Below, piece by piece: positions 17,951 to 26,310 of a stretch of 64,000 nucleotides of DNA (the first letter of the stretch is position 1; every line of letters starts with the position of its first letter). The notes under the pieces are model-generated. The model was not told where the DNA came from. It did not search any database and saw only the letters and a program-made list of their open reading frames with translations. Position numbers and translations under genes: made by a program. The stretch comes from Flavobacterium cheongpyeongense (GTDB taxonomy: Bacteria > Bacteroidota > Bacteroidia > Flavobacteriales > Flavobacteriaceae), in NCBI RefSeq assembly GCF_003202435.1, contig NZ_QJHK01000007.1, positions 1-64,000 of the forward strand. The letters run 5' to 3'.

Positions 17951-18847
17951 ATGAAAATAGTAGTATTTGGAGCCACAGGTTCACAACAATTTCATGTGAT
18001 TAGCGAAGCAAAAAATAAGGGAGCAGTAGTTTACGCAGCAACCAGTTCCGAAAAAAGTTTCGAAAAATTAGAAACAGCAGGTGCAATCCCTGTTTTAGGC
18101 GATATGTCTGATGCCCAAAAAATGAAAGAAATCACCAAAGAAATGGACGCTATTGCTTTATTGATTCCGGTTTCTTTACCTAACCCGGCAGATGGATTTC
18201 AATTTGCCAAAAATGTAATAGATGCAGCTAAGGCAAATGATGTTAAAATGATTGTTTGGAATACCAGTGGATTTTTAGCTCCACAAAAATTAGGAATTCC
18301 GATGGAAGATGTAAAATTAGATACAAAGGAATATCTAAAAAATTGCGGAGTACCTTATGTGATTATTGAGCCGTCTATTTATGCCGAAAATTTGCTGGCT
18401 CCTTACACAACCGATTATGTAAAAAGAGAAAGAAAAGTAGCTTACCCAACTCCTGAGGATATGCCCATTGGCTATATTGCATCAAGAGATGTTAGTGCCT
18501 TTGTCGTAGAAGCTTTATACAAACCAGAACTTTCAGGACGATCATTTATGGTTAGTGGATTGGATGACCTGAAAGGAAATGGTCTTGCTGAAAAATTCTC
18601 TATTGGCCTTGGAGAAAAAATTGATTTCTACGCAATGCCTCCACAAGAATTTGGAGATAAATTAAGTATTCTTGTTGGAGAGGAAAGTGCCAGAGGCGTA
18701 CAAGGTTATTATGAAATGCTTGCAAGTCTGCCAGTATATCCAACGAAATTCAATCCTAACTTAAAGGAAGTATTGGAAGAATTGCCAGTAAAAATGACTC
18801 CAATGGAAGAATGGGTTAAACTACATAAAGCAATTTTTATGGGCTAA
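17951..18847 (+). CDS. NmrA-like NAD(P)-binding protein
   Basis: This is a 298-residue atypical short-chain dehydrogenase with a Rossmann fold. The dinucleotide-binding start is VVFGATGSQQFHVISEA at residues 3-19. This keeps GATGSQ but replaces the last glycine of the usual GxxGxxG. NmrA/HSCARG members act as NADPH sensors or as quinone and NAD(P)H oxidoreductases; the catalytic tyrosine of classical enzymes is not obvious. It faces the HxlR gene and is followed by a good terminator, so it is a single-gene unit. Stress-linked reductase or sensor activity is likely from context. Confidence 0.8.
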   Translation: MKIVVFGATGSQQFHVISEAKNKGAVVYAATSSEKSFEKLETAGAIPVLGDMSDAQKMKEITKEMDAIALLIPVSLPNPADGFQFAKNVIDAAKANDVKMIVWNTSGFLAPQKLGIPMEDVKLDTKEYLKNCGVPYVIIEPSIYAENLLAPYTTDYVKRERKVAYPTPEDMPIGYIASRDVSAFVVEALYKPELSGRSFMVSGLDDLKGNGLAEKFSIGLGEKIDFYAMPPQEFGDKLSILVGEESARGVQGYYEMLASLPVYPTKFNPNLKEVLEELPVKMTPMEEWVKLHKAIFMG

Positions 18848-18855
18848 ATTATTTG

Positions 18856-18897
18856 AAAAAGCAACGAGGATATAGGACTATTTTTGTTGCTTTTTTT
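18856..18897 (+). terminator. terminator of the NmrA-like gene
   Basis: AAAAAGCAAC (18856-18865) pairs with GTTGCTTTTT (18886-18895), with a T run following on the plus strand, starting nine bases past the stop codon of the NmrA-like gene. Confidence 0.7.
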
Positions 18898-19164
18898 CTT
18901 TCATAATTCTAAAACCTGTCCTGACATCAATTTGAGCCTATTTTTTTGATTTTTATTCATAAACTTTAATCTCGAAAATGCAGATTATAGTTGGGATAAT
19001 TTATAGCATAAGGTGGTATGCAAAAACTTTAAGGATAAACCAAAATTAATCCATGAGATTTGGGTTTCATTTTTCATGTCAAACAAATTTATACAAAGAA
19101 GCCACGAAAACTTTCATGGCTTCTTTTTAATAATAATAATAATAATCTTTTTTCAAATGAATTA
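18898..19164. other. intergenic stretch between convergent genes
   Basis: No gene is supportable. A 65-codon plus-strand frame at 19013-19210 runs through a terminator and into the opposite gene and is rejected. The only clear structure is the hairpin at 19095-19128. Confidence 0.6.
19095..19128. terminator. bidirectional terminator
   Basis: AAAGAAGCCA (19095-19104) pairs perfectly with TGGCTTCTTT (19117-19126), with A and T runs outside. It lies downstream of the minus-strand gene at 19165 and can end transcripts from either side. Confidence 0.7.
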
Positions 19165-19989
19165 TTACCCTTGTAATTGTGGGTTTAAAACCCCAGCTGT
19201 AACGGTATAAATTAATCCATTAGGGCCTTCTTGCGCAAAACCAAAAATACCATATTCTCCTTCCTGATAAATTTGATTATCTCTTTCATCATAAGGTACA
19301 GCTGCCCATTTTAGAACGTCAGATGCTTTGACTTGGATGTTTTTTGTAGGATAATTCGAATCTGTTGGGCAAGATACTTCTATATTGAAAGCAGTCTCTT
19401 GAATTGTATTATCTGGAACAATAAACCAAGTTGGTGTTGGTCCTGAACCATTTTGTCCGGGAGGTATAGGTAAAGCTACTGCTCTGTTAATAGGGAATGA
19501 ACCACTTCTTAATGTACCGCCAGTAATACTGGTTACATTGCAAAAAAGTTTGTTGCCATCTGCTACTCCTGGATCATTTTGACTTAAAGCGGACAATTGA
19601 AATACCGAATCATTTGCTGTACTTTGATTGTTTTCAAATTGAAAGTCTAAACTATTTAGTTGAATGTCTGCTGGAGCATTTAAGGAAAAAGTCATTACAA
19701 AATCGCCATTGTTAGCATTGATTTGATTTGTAATGTATTCGGTAACAATCCAATCAGGATTAGGACAACCTTGACTGAAATTCATTATGATGTTGTCTTT
19801 CGGAATTCCATTTATAAAACGAAACTCAAGTTTTGTAGGCTTTAAGTCTGACGGTAGGTTACAAAAACTCATTGTAAATTTCCCGTTGTTTGAATTGATT
19901 TGATTTTCTAAGTATTCAGTCACAGTATACCCTGGATTTTCCCCTTGCGTTAGCATCATTATTGTCTGAACTTGATTATTTGATTCCAT
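19165..19989 (-). CDS. hypothetical protein with an internal duplication
   Basis: This is a 274-residue protein of no family I recognise. The first ~120 residues are two repeats of about 60: NPGYTVTEYLENQI-x-SNNGKFTMSF is echoed by NPDWIVTEYITNQI-x-ANNGDFVMTF, each followed by a strand ending in LEFRF or LDFQF. The C-terminal half is glycine- and proline-rich and ends with IYTVTAGVLNPQLQG. There is no signal peptide, lipobox or membrane segment. It may follow the GH64-like gene at 20429 in transcription, but a hairpin with T6 lies between them, so it is more likely a separate unit. It sits with two other signal-less proteins around a histidine kinase and response regulator, which suggests a shared programme. 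Confidence 0.7.
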   Translation of the reverse strand: MESNNQVQTIMMLTQGENPGYTVTEYLENQINSNNGKFTMSFCNLPSDLKPTKLEFRFINGIPKDNIIMNFSQGCPNPDWIVTEYITNQINANNGDFVMTFSLNAPADIQLNSLDFQFENNQSTANDSVFQLSALSQNDPGVADGNKLFCNVTSITGGTLRSGSFPINRAVALPIPPGQNGSGPTPTWFIVPDNTIQETAFNIEVSCPTDSNYPTKNIQVKASDVLKWAAVPYDERDNQIYQEGEYGIFGFAQEGPNGLIYTVTAGVLNPQLQG

Positions 19990-20428
19990 AATTTCTATGA
20001 TTTATTTAGTAGTTCCTACTCATAAGGCTTTTCGGATTTCACCCCGTTTTTATAGTGGTTTCTGAACTCCACTTTTAAATAAATGAGTAAAAATAAAACT
20101 AGCTAGCTTTTTAATTTCTTTAGTAAAAGTATTGTGGTATAATAGTTTAAATTAAAAAAATCCCATAAGTCTGAGTTTTTTATCCATAAGAAGGCGAAAC
20201 TATGGAACAAGAATTTTTTGTCAATATTTTTACAATACAAAACAAAATAGGTTTCGCCTGTTAATTATAATATACAAAATGAGGCTGTCCGAAAAGTCGA
20301 AACTAGCCTCTGAGAATTGCACAAATAAAATTCGTCTCCAATAGGAATCCAAATATTTTAGTATAAAAAAGAGGCTGTCCATACTTTTCGGACAGCCTCG
20401 TTGGATTAAAGAAAAATGTATTAATTAA
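19990..20428. other. intergenic region with three inverted repeats
   Basis: No gene. Inverted repeats seen: AGGCGAAAC (20192-20200) with GTTTCGCCT (20251-20259); GAGGCT (20281-20286) with AGCCTC (20305-20310); and the strong hairpin at 20371-20399. The element GAGGCTGTCC occurs twice in direct orientation, at 20281 and 20371. Confidence 0.6.
20365..20399 (-). terminator. terminator of the GH64-like gene
   Basis: GAGGCTGTCC (20371-20380) pairs perfectly with GGACAGCCTC (20390-20399). On the minus strand the stem is followed by a T6 run. It lies about 30 bases past the stop codon of the GH64-like gene. Confidence 0.75.
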
Positions 20429-21757
20429 TTAATTGTCTTCTGTAACATTAAGCAATGAAATTTGCAATGTATCTGCAATAGCAGGATTCACTGAAACCAA
20501 TACAGGTGAAAAACGATCAGAATAAGCAAAATTATAAGCGTCAGAAAGTTTTTGTAAAACAGCAGCATATTGGTTGTAGTGCAAAGGGTTATTTTGCAAA
20601 GCACTAAATAGTGAAGCACCGGGTATGGAAAACCAATCAGTACTTGACATCGCTCCCACTTTTATTTTGCCAATTATTGTTTCAGAACCAATAGCTCCAA
20701 TATTAAATCCTGCTAATAAATCTCCGGTTATCCACCCATAAACGTCGTTTGCAGGATTTTGTGAAGTTCCTCCATTAATTGAAAAAGAGGCATTGGCACC
20801 ATAAATACCACTTGGATTGATTAAATCATTTTTTTTATAAACGATAGTTGTTGTCCCAACTACACTGCCTATAGTCCCGGTTAAAGTAATATCACCTGTA
20901 TTGTCAATTGTAGCGGTTAAATTATAAGCTTGGGCACTTTGAGGCCCGGTGGTTGGTACATTTGGCCCAACGCCATTAAACTGACCTGCAATTGTGGCTA
21001 TAATTCCATTTCCTAATCCAGGTATCACTTTTCCAACCATCGTATTGGGTCCAAAATTTTGAATCAGTGAGTTAAGATAGTCCTCAAAAAGATCATAAGG
21101 CGTAACTGGAACACCACCAATTGGCGGATAAGAAGAAGGCCCAATAACACGTGCAAAACCAGTTCCCGGTTGCGTTGGCAACTGTTCAAAACTGCCAGGG
21201 ACAAGAGCAGGCAAAGCATTGCTTAAACCAGACTGTGGTGTAGCTGTAATAGCACTTAATTGTGTATAAATCATTTGAGAAGTTTTACCTGTTTTAATGC
21301 CATTATCTGCTTGTACAATTGCCTTATGCAAAAAAGTATCTAGCTGCATGGGAATACTCCAATAGTCAATACTGGTTAAATCGGCTACATCAGTCGGATT
21401 TCCATTAAACGTTAATTCCATTTTATCATAGCGAAGAAAAAAATTAGGGTCGGTAATATTTTGAGCAGGTTCATAACCCGCATTCAGAACAGACCATGTC
21501 TGACCATAAGATATATAAATCCTGCCACTAAAATTTTGAATGGACACTCCTGTACCTAAATCAGTTAAAGAATACCAGTTCCCTTTTCCTGCTTCTTTAT
21601 TTAACGGTTGTATTTCGAGTTCTAAAGGTTGTAACTGATTTGGATCTGGGTAGTGTATGCTAAATAGAGCTGTATCACTTCCGGAAACAAAACCTATTGA
21701 TACAAGTTTATCAGATAAGCCGCTGTTGTTCTTGAAAATTACTTTTAATGTTGCCAT
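20429..21757 (-). CDS. GH64/thaumatin-like-fold protein (beta-1,3-glucanase-like)
   Basis: This is a 442-residue protein resembling the beta-1,3-glucanase GH64/thaumatin-like superfamily. Indicators are the N-terminal beta-rich part with FSGRIYISYGQTW, then RYDKMELTFN, the segment IDYWSIPMQLDTFLH, and the C-terminal YNFAYSDRFSPVLVSVNP. GH64 enzymes cleave laminarin-type or fungal-wall glucans by an inverting mechanism. The family match is from memory of these segments and I cannot confirm the acidic catalytic pair. There is no signal peptide, which is odd for a wall-degrading enzyme; export by a non-Sec route or an intracellular/lectin role are possible. It lies on the same strand as the histidine kinase operon, about 220 bases downstream of the response regulator gene. 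Confidence 0.65.
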   Translation of the reverse strand: MATLKVIFKNNSGLSDKLVSIGFVSGSDTALFSIHYPDPNQLQPLELEIQPLNKEAGKGNWYSLTDLGTGVSIQNFSGRIYISYGQTWSVLNAGYEPAQNITDPNFFLRYDKMELTFNGNPTDVADLTSIDYWSIPMQLDTFLHKAIVQADNGIKTGKTSQMIYTQLSAITATPQSGLSNALPALVPGSFEQLPTQPGTGFARVIGPSSYPPIGGVPVTPYDLFEDYLNSLIQNFGPNTMVGKVIPGLGNGIIATIAGQFNGVGPNVPTTGPQSAQAYNLTATIDNTGDITLTGTIGSVVGTTTIVYKKNDLINPSGIYGANASFSINGGTSQNPANDVYGWITGDLLAGFNIGAIGSETIIGKIKVGAMSSTDWFSIPGASLFSALQNNPLHYNQYAAVLQKLSDAYNFAYSDRFSPVLVSVNPAIADTLQISLLNVTEDN

Positions 21758-21976
21758 ACTATTGTTTTTTTTAGTTTATGAACTATTTATAATTTTAGTC
21801 CAATAAAGGTAGTATGGCAAATTATCCGGATTAAAAAAAAAGGAACGAAACCGTGATTTTTTTGAATAAGAATAGAAAATCAGTCCTAAAAATTATTTTC
21901 TGATGTTTTACCGTAATGCAAAAAAAAACAAACCAGTCGAATGGATGTCTTTTTGGAACAAAGCAGAACACATCGA

Positions 21977-22723
21977 TTATTTCAAAATATAGGTCTTGTT
22001 AATGATATCTTTGTATTTATCACTTAGTATCACTCTATGGTTTCCTTGTAGTATAATCAAATTATCTGAGGGAATAATCTCTGTTATTTTTTTAGTGTTC
22101 GCTATAAAATTTCTATGTGTCCTGCAAAAAACAGTACTGTCAAACAATTCTAAGATTTTGGTTAATGATATAAGGATAACAAATTTTTCTTTTTCTGTTA
22201 TAATATTACAATATTTTTCTTCGACTTCAATATAGATAATATCACTGATATCGACCTTTTTTAGTAATTTACCTTTTTTAACAAATAAATATTCTTTGCT
22301 AATTACTGTATTTTCTTCTTCGCTCAAAAAAACATCATCCTGGGCATAGAATTTTTCGAAAGCCAACTCAAGAGCATATAAAAGTTCAAGCTCATTAAAT
22401 GGTTTCATCAAATAACTAAACGGCTTTGTCAATTTTGCACGTTCAAATATTTTTCTGTCTGTAGAACTCGTTAAAAAAACAAAAGGCTTTGAAGCATTGG
22501 GATCGGCATTGATACTTTCCGCAAAAGCAAGACCATCGGGCAAACCATTCAAAAAAATATCAATTATGACTATGTCAACCTTATTGTTATAAAACAGGGA
22601 TAAAGCATCTTTATGATTTGTAGCCAGCCCTGCAATTGTATAGTTATTGGCTTGTAATCCTTTTATTAGAGCATCACTTTCTGATGGTTTGTCCTCAATA
22701 ATTAATACATTAATATTGTCCAT
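21977..22723 (-). CDS. LytTR-family response regulator
   Basis: This is a 248-residue two-domain regulator. The receiver domain (about 4-125) has the phosphoacceptor Asp55 in DIVIIDIFLN, the acidic pair ED at 10-11, and the switch residues in FLTSS and LMKPF. The LytTR DNA-binding domain follows (about 145-248) with ISDIIYIEVEEKYCNIIT and FCRTHRNFIANTKKI. LytTR regulators bind pairs of short repeats upstream of target genes. The gene overlaps the 3' end of the histidine kinase gene by 14 bases, so they form a cognate pair. Likely targets are the neighbouring genes at 19165, 20429 and 24541, by inference. Confidence 0.92.
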   Translation of the reverse strand: MDNINVLIIEDKPSESDALIKGLQANNYTIAGLATNHKDALSLFYNNKVDIVIIDIFLNGLPDGLAFAESINADPNASKPFVFLTSSTDRKIFERAKLTKPFSYLMKPFNELELLYALELAFEKFYAQDDVFLSEEENTVISKEYLFVKKGKLLKKVDISDIIYIEVEEKYCNIITEKEKFVILISLTKILELFDSTVFCRTHRNFIANTKKITEIIPSDNLIILQGNHRVILSDKYKDIINKTYILK

Positions 22724-24452
22724 TGTGGTACTTTTTAGCCAAAGATACGATGATTTTTGTTCCTTTTCCTAATTCGCTTTCTATATCCAGTTTCCCGTTA
22801 TTTTTTTGGATCATTGATTTACACAACTGCATTCCCAAACCAGTACCAATTATTTCTGCATTCTCTTTTTTAGACATTAATGTGGTTTCTTTCAAAAGAG
22901 ATGTTCGTGTGTTTTCGCTCATGCCTATCCCATTATCTTCAATAATCAACTCGCAATAGTCCTCATTAGTATTTTGAGTATAAATTTTTAAGATTCCATT
23001 CTCTTTTGAAAATTTAATCGCATTGTCTAAAAAATTACGAAGTATTATTTTTAAAGATTCCTGATCGGCAAAAACAATATCTTTCTTAGAAACTGAATTT
23101 TCAAAAACAAGATTTTTTTCAGATATTAAAGGGAGATAATTATAAGCCATCAGCTCTACAATAAAATACAAACGCATGGAAGTTACCTCAAAGAAAGATT
23201 GTTTTGTCTGAAGCAGAACCCAGTGCAATAAATTATCCAATAAGTTATAAGTACCATTTGCAATAGCACTGTTTTGATGTAAAAGAGAATCCAGTTCGTC
23301 CAGATTTTTAGTAGCTAAATTTTCCCGTAATTTAGTATTACTGGTTTTCATTGCATTGACAGAGGAACGCAAATCATGACTTACTATAGAAAACAAGGTA
23401 TCTTTAGTATCATTCAATTCATCAAGTGCCTCTTTCTGGGTTAAGATGATTTTGTTGGTTTTTATTTTTTCCCTGTAAAAATAAACAGCCGTTCCTAATA
23501 GTAATAACAGGACAATGGATGAGTAGAAGAACCCATTTCTTTCGGCTATTTTAATTCTATTTTCGGCTTGAAGCAAACCTACTTCTTTTTGTTTTTGTTT
23601 TATTGCAAATTGTTTCTCTAGCTCTGCAACTTCCCATATTTTATTTTGATTGTTCAAAGAATCTTTCCATTGATCATATTCTTCTCTGTATATTAATGCT
23701 TTTGCAAAATGGTTACGATTTTTTTCTACTACAGCCATATTGAGTGCTGCATTTTGCTTTAATTGGTAATTTTTTACTTTTTTGGAGAGATGATACGCTT
23801 TCTCAAAATAAGGAATAGCCAGATTATCTTTGTATTGGTCATAGTATAATGTGGCAATATCTCCATAAGAGCCTACCAATATTGAAGAATCATTTTGTTT
23901 TTCTTCTAATTTTATACTCTGAAGTAAATAATGTTCAGCTTTTTTAAACTCTTTTAAATGCAAATAACACAGCCCCAGATTGTGTTTTACACTACTTTTT
24001 TTTATACCCAAAAGCTCATCTTCATGGAGTTTTTCAATTTCCTGAAAGTAATTAATCGCCTCTTTGAATTTTTTTTCTTCCAAAACTATTTGACCAAGGA
24101 GCATTTTACTGTGATTAAAGAATTCAAAATCTTTAGAAATTGAAGTAAATTCCTTTTTGCTTTCCTTAAAAATTTTTTTCTCTTTAAAACTAAATCCTCT
24201 AAAAAAATGGCAAAAGTTTTCAATCTCCTTATTTTGATTCCCGATGCTCAACTGTTTCATCGAGTAAACTAAAGTCGAATCCCATTCTTTTTGCAAAAAA
24301 AAATATTGTGCTTTATTAAAATTAGATTCACCCATGATTTTTTTGCTTTTCGCTATAATTTCTTTTTCAAAAGCACTATGGTTTTGTTGAGAAAAAAACA
24401 ATTGAGGAAAAAGTAAAAAAATAAAGATTACTATTTTAGAAACAACTTTCAT
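22710..24452 (-). CDS. TPR-containing sensor histidine kinase
   Basis: This is a 580-residue membrane kinase. It has a signal sequence (IVIFIFLLFPQLFFSQ), then a periplasmic TPR array (about 50-280, with repeats such as KHNLGLCYLHLKEFKKAEHY), one membrane helix (FFYSSIVLLLLLGTAVYF near 310-330), and the cytoplasmic core. The core has His359 in SIVSHDLRSSVNAMK, then the N box FLDNAIKFS, G1 IIEDNGIGM and G2 GTGLGMQL. It phosphorylates the LytTR regulator encoded by the overlapping next gene. The TPR sensor type is common in Bacteroidota and usually reads protein or envelope signals. A short hairpin (24453-24472) directly precedes the start codon. Confidence 0.92.
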   Translation of the reverse strand: MKVVSKIVIFIFLLFPQLFFSQQNHSAFEKEIIAKSKKIMGESNFNKAQYFFLQKEWDSTLVYSMKQLSIGNQNKEIENFCHFFRGFSFKEKKIFKESKKEFTSISKDFEFFNHSKMLLGQIVLEEKKFKEAINYFQEIEKLHEDELLGIKKSSVKHNLGLCYLHLKEFKKAEHYLLQSIKLEEKQNDSSILVGSYGDIATLYYDQYKDNLAIPYFEKAYHLSKKVKNYQLKQNAALNMAVVEKNRNHFAKALIYREEYDQWKDSLNNQNKIWEVAELEKQFAIKQKQKEVGLLQAENRIKIAERNGFFYSSIVLLLLLGTAVYFYREKIKTNKIILTQKEALDELNDTKDTLFSIVSHDLRSSVNAMKTSNTKLRENLATKNLDELDSLLHQNSAIANGTYNLLDNLLHWVLLQTKQSFFEVTSMRLYFIVELMAYNYLPLISEKNLVFENSVSKKDIVFADQESLKIILRNFLDNAIKFSKENGILKIYTQNTNEDYCELIIEDNGIGMSENTRTSLLKETTLMSKKENAEIIGTGLGMQLCKSMIQKNNGKLDIESELGKGTKIIVSLAKKYHNGQY

Positions 24453-24472
24453 TTGCTAATTTTTGTTAGCAA
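24453..24472 (-). promoter_or_regulatory. hairpin touching the kinase start codon
   Basis: TTGCTAA (24453-24459) and TTAGCAA (24466-24472) are perfect inverted repeats separated by six bases, immediately upstream of the kinase ATG. In RNA the stem would hide the initiation region; in DNA it could be an operator. Confidence 0.35.
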
Positions 24473-24490
24473 TTTAGTCAAAATATATAA

Positions 24491-24521
24491 AAAAACAGAG
24501 ACTAACTAAGCCTCTGTTTTT
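24491..24521. terminator. terminator between the orphan gene and the kinase gene
   Basis: AAAAACAGAG (24491-24500) pairs with CTCTGTTTTT (24512-24521). It lies 20 bases past the stop of the orphan gene at 24541 on the minus strand and upstream of the kinase gene, so it separates the two units. Confidence 0.7.
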
Positions 24522-24540
24522 TTATATATTTCCCTGATTA

Positions 24541-25047
24541 TCATAAACCAGTTTGCACTGTCGTTACTGTTCCTCTGGAACCTATTGGATCTTCATCCCA
24601 TAAAAAACAAACAATTTCCTTTAATTTTAAAAGGTCCGGTATTGGCAAGTCTTTAGGCAATATCCCATTGTGAGTATAATCTTTAGGATTCGCTTTAAAA
24701 TTCAATTGAAAAACATCGAATTTTGAACATGGTTCAGGAGCTACATTATAGCATACATAAAAATTAGCATACGGTGTTTCATCGTTAGTATAACTAAAAT
24801 CCTGTATGACTGTCAATTGCTTAGGTGTGACTTTTGCTTTTTTACTAATAAATACGACAATACTAATCTGCATCTTGTGTTTTTTATTTATTGTTACTTG
24901 CGCAATCGGAGGTAGCGGTTTTTTATGTCTGGGGTTAGGGAATTTTATTCGATATCCCAAGCGCTTTACTTTAACTCCTTTTATTTTAATACCGGCCGGT
25001 TTTTCTATTGGCACGCAAGAAGTATCTTGTTGATCTGTTGTACTCAT
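24541..25047 (-). CDS. hypothetical soluble protein
   Basis: This is a 168-residue protein not assigned to a family. It has a lysine- and proline-rich first half (KIKGVKVKRLGYRIKFPNPRHKK) and beta-like segments (MQISIVVFISKKAKV, QLTVIQDFSYTND, YANFYVCYNV), then a stretch around NFKANPKDYTHNG. There are four cysteines, and no signal peptide or membrane segment. It stands alone between a terminator and a gene-poor stretch, next to the kinase gene. Like the proteins at 19165 and 20429 it begins with a short polar tail before a beta-rich body, which may reflect a common fate. Function unknown. Confidence 0.65.
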   Translation of the reverse strand: MSTTDQQDTSCVPIEKPAGIKIKGVKVKRLGYRIKFPNPRHKKPLPPIAQVTINKKHKMQISIVVFISKKAKVTPKQLTVIQDFSYTNDETPYANFYVCYNVAPEPCSKFDVFQLNFKANPKDYTHNGILPKDLPIPDLLKLKEIVCFLWDEDPIGSRGTVTTVQTGL

Positions 25048-25377
25048 AATTATTTGTTTTTAGATTAAAATTTCTATTAAATTAAAAAATAAGATTCCGT
25101 TTTAACAAGAGCCTGTTTTCTAGTTCTAATACAATATATAATTGCTTACTTATTGTTTATTCTGCTTCTTATTCAACAGTTTCGTTGAACGTGTATTTGT
25201 AGTACAGACCACTTGTCAATAGGATAAAAAACGGATCCGTTAATCTCGTTCACCGCCTGATAGCGTTTAGCATTCATAAATACAAACGCCAAGACTAAAT
25301 ACGAATACTGAGCAGTACTTTGTCATTTTGTTTGTCAGATTTGATTAATTTACTTTGACAATCAAAATTTTAAGAAC
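25048..25377. other. intergenic stretch, possible gene remnant
   Basis: No gene is called. On the minus strand, about 25185-25335, a stop-bounded frame without a good start reads like coding sequence for some 45 codons (KRYQAVNEINGSVFYPIDKW). This may be a fragment of a lost gene or chance. Confidence 0.4.
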
Positions 25378-25620
25378 CTAGGCTATTTTAAAATACCGGA
25401 GTTCCCTAATGATTTTTTTCTTTCGCAGGAACAAATCGAATTGATCGGGTGTAAAAGCAATTAATTGCTGTACAAAGAAAATTAAAAGGATAACTTTTAT
25501 TGAGTAAATTGGTACGAAGAGGTCTTTTTTTGGAACGAAGTAAAAATTAAATTCGGCAATCAAAGATATAAAGGTCATGATTATCTTGATTGAAATGAAG
25601 ACTTTTTGAATTAAAAGCAT
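25378..25620 (-). CDS. possible small membrane protein
   Basis: An 80-codon frame with two hydrophobic stretches (IKIIMTFISLIAEFNFYF and IKVILLIFFVQQLIAF) and a basic C-terminal end (LRKKKIIRELRYFK). The composition fits a small two-span membrane protein but also AT-rich non-coding DNA. It has no recognised family, no operon partner and lies near the element boundary. Low confidence. Confidence 0.25.
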   Translation of the reverse strand: MLLIQKVFISIKIIMTFISLIAEFNFYFVPKKDLFVPIYSIKVILLIFFVQQLIAFTPDQFDLFLRKKKIIRELRYFKIA

Positions 25621-25741
25621 TTAGAAGCCAATTTAGAGGAGTAAGAAAAATAGATTTCTTCCTGTTCAGATTATCCAATCTTTTTGCCTAATCCTCAACT
25701 TTTGAACCTGAGCACTCAAAAACCAATTTAATACAAAAACA

Positions 25742-25769
25742 AAAAAGCCACTCGATTTGAGTGGCTTTT
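25742..25769 (-). terminator. terminator, probably of the original tRNA gene
   Basis: AAAAGCCACTC (25742-25752) pairs with GAGTGGCTTTT (25759-25769). It stands directly beyond the tRNA 3' fragment on the minus strand, where a tRNA terminator belongs. Confidence 0.7.
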
Positions 25770-25773
25770 GATG

Positions 25774-25795
25774 TGAACGCAGAAGGATTCGAACC
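25774..25795 (-). other. tRNA gene 3' fragment, likely attachment site of the ICE
   Basis: On the minus strand the bases read GGTTCGAATCC, a T-loop with adjoining stem bases, then TTCTGCGTTC, which would be the rest of the T-stem, the acceptor 3' strand and a discriminator base A. The 5' T-stem strand next to it does not pair, and no anticodon arm or D-arm lies upstream, so the similarity stops at the T-arm. Tyrosine-integrase elements insert into tRNA 3' ends and leave exactly such a fragment at one junction. The element must lie on the side where the tRNA body is missing, to the right. Confidence 0.65.
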
Positions 25796-26310
25796 AAAGG
25801 TCACAAACCCGTAACAACACTATACTTTCAGTAATTTCAAAAACCGTTTGCCACGATCTTGCCACATTTATTTTAGATGTTTTACAACAACTATTTATTG
25901 ATTCTAGAGAATATTATAATTCTATAGCAAATGTAAACATTTGATCACAAATTCCAATTGTAAATTAATTTCAAGTACTGATAAACTTTTATTTTAAATC
26001 CCACAATTAACATTTTTTCTAGATTTTAATGAATTTTATTGTTGAATTATGGATTTCCGTAATTCAATACCCAAAGATAAATTTACTTTTATAAAAATTA
26101 AATGAATGAAAATAATAGTTTGTTATTAAAAGCTACTCAGATACTGAAGTAAATTTTTTATTATATTATAAAACTTAACTCCAGTTAATGTATTTACTAA
26201 ATTAAACTTTAGAGTCCTGTGTATGGCAGTACCAATATTGACAATAAATGTTATTTTTTATAAAAAAAATATATCTTTGGTATTTAACCTCAAAATAATT
26301 AATCTAATTT
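25796..26310. other. element end, no gene
   Basis: About 515 bases of AT-rich sequence between the attachment fragment and the first cargo gene. Near the junction two GCCAC words occur in GCCACGATCTTGCCAC (25850-25865), which may be arm-type sites for the integrase. A candidate promoter for the methylase gene lies at 26272-26279. Confidence 0.5.
26272..26279 (+). promoter_or_regulatory. candidate -7 element of the methylase promoter
   Basis: TATCTTTG matches the Bacteroidota -7 consensus TAnnTTTG and lies 31 bases upstream of the methylase start codon. A matching -33 element is not clear in the A/T-rich sequence before it. Confidence 0.4.

Noticed and set aside
19013..19210. 65-codon plus-strand frame
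   Set aside because: It runs through a clear terminator hairpin and into the end of the gene on the opposite strand.
25774..25860. complete tRNA gene
   Set aside because: Only the T-loop and acceptor 3' strand are present; no anticodon or D-arm can be formed from the sequence next to it.
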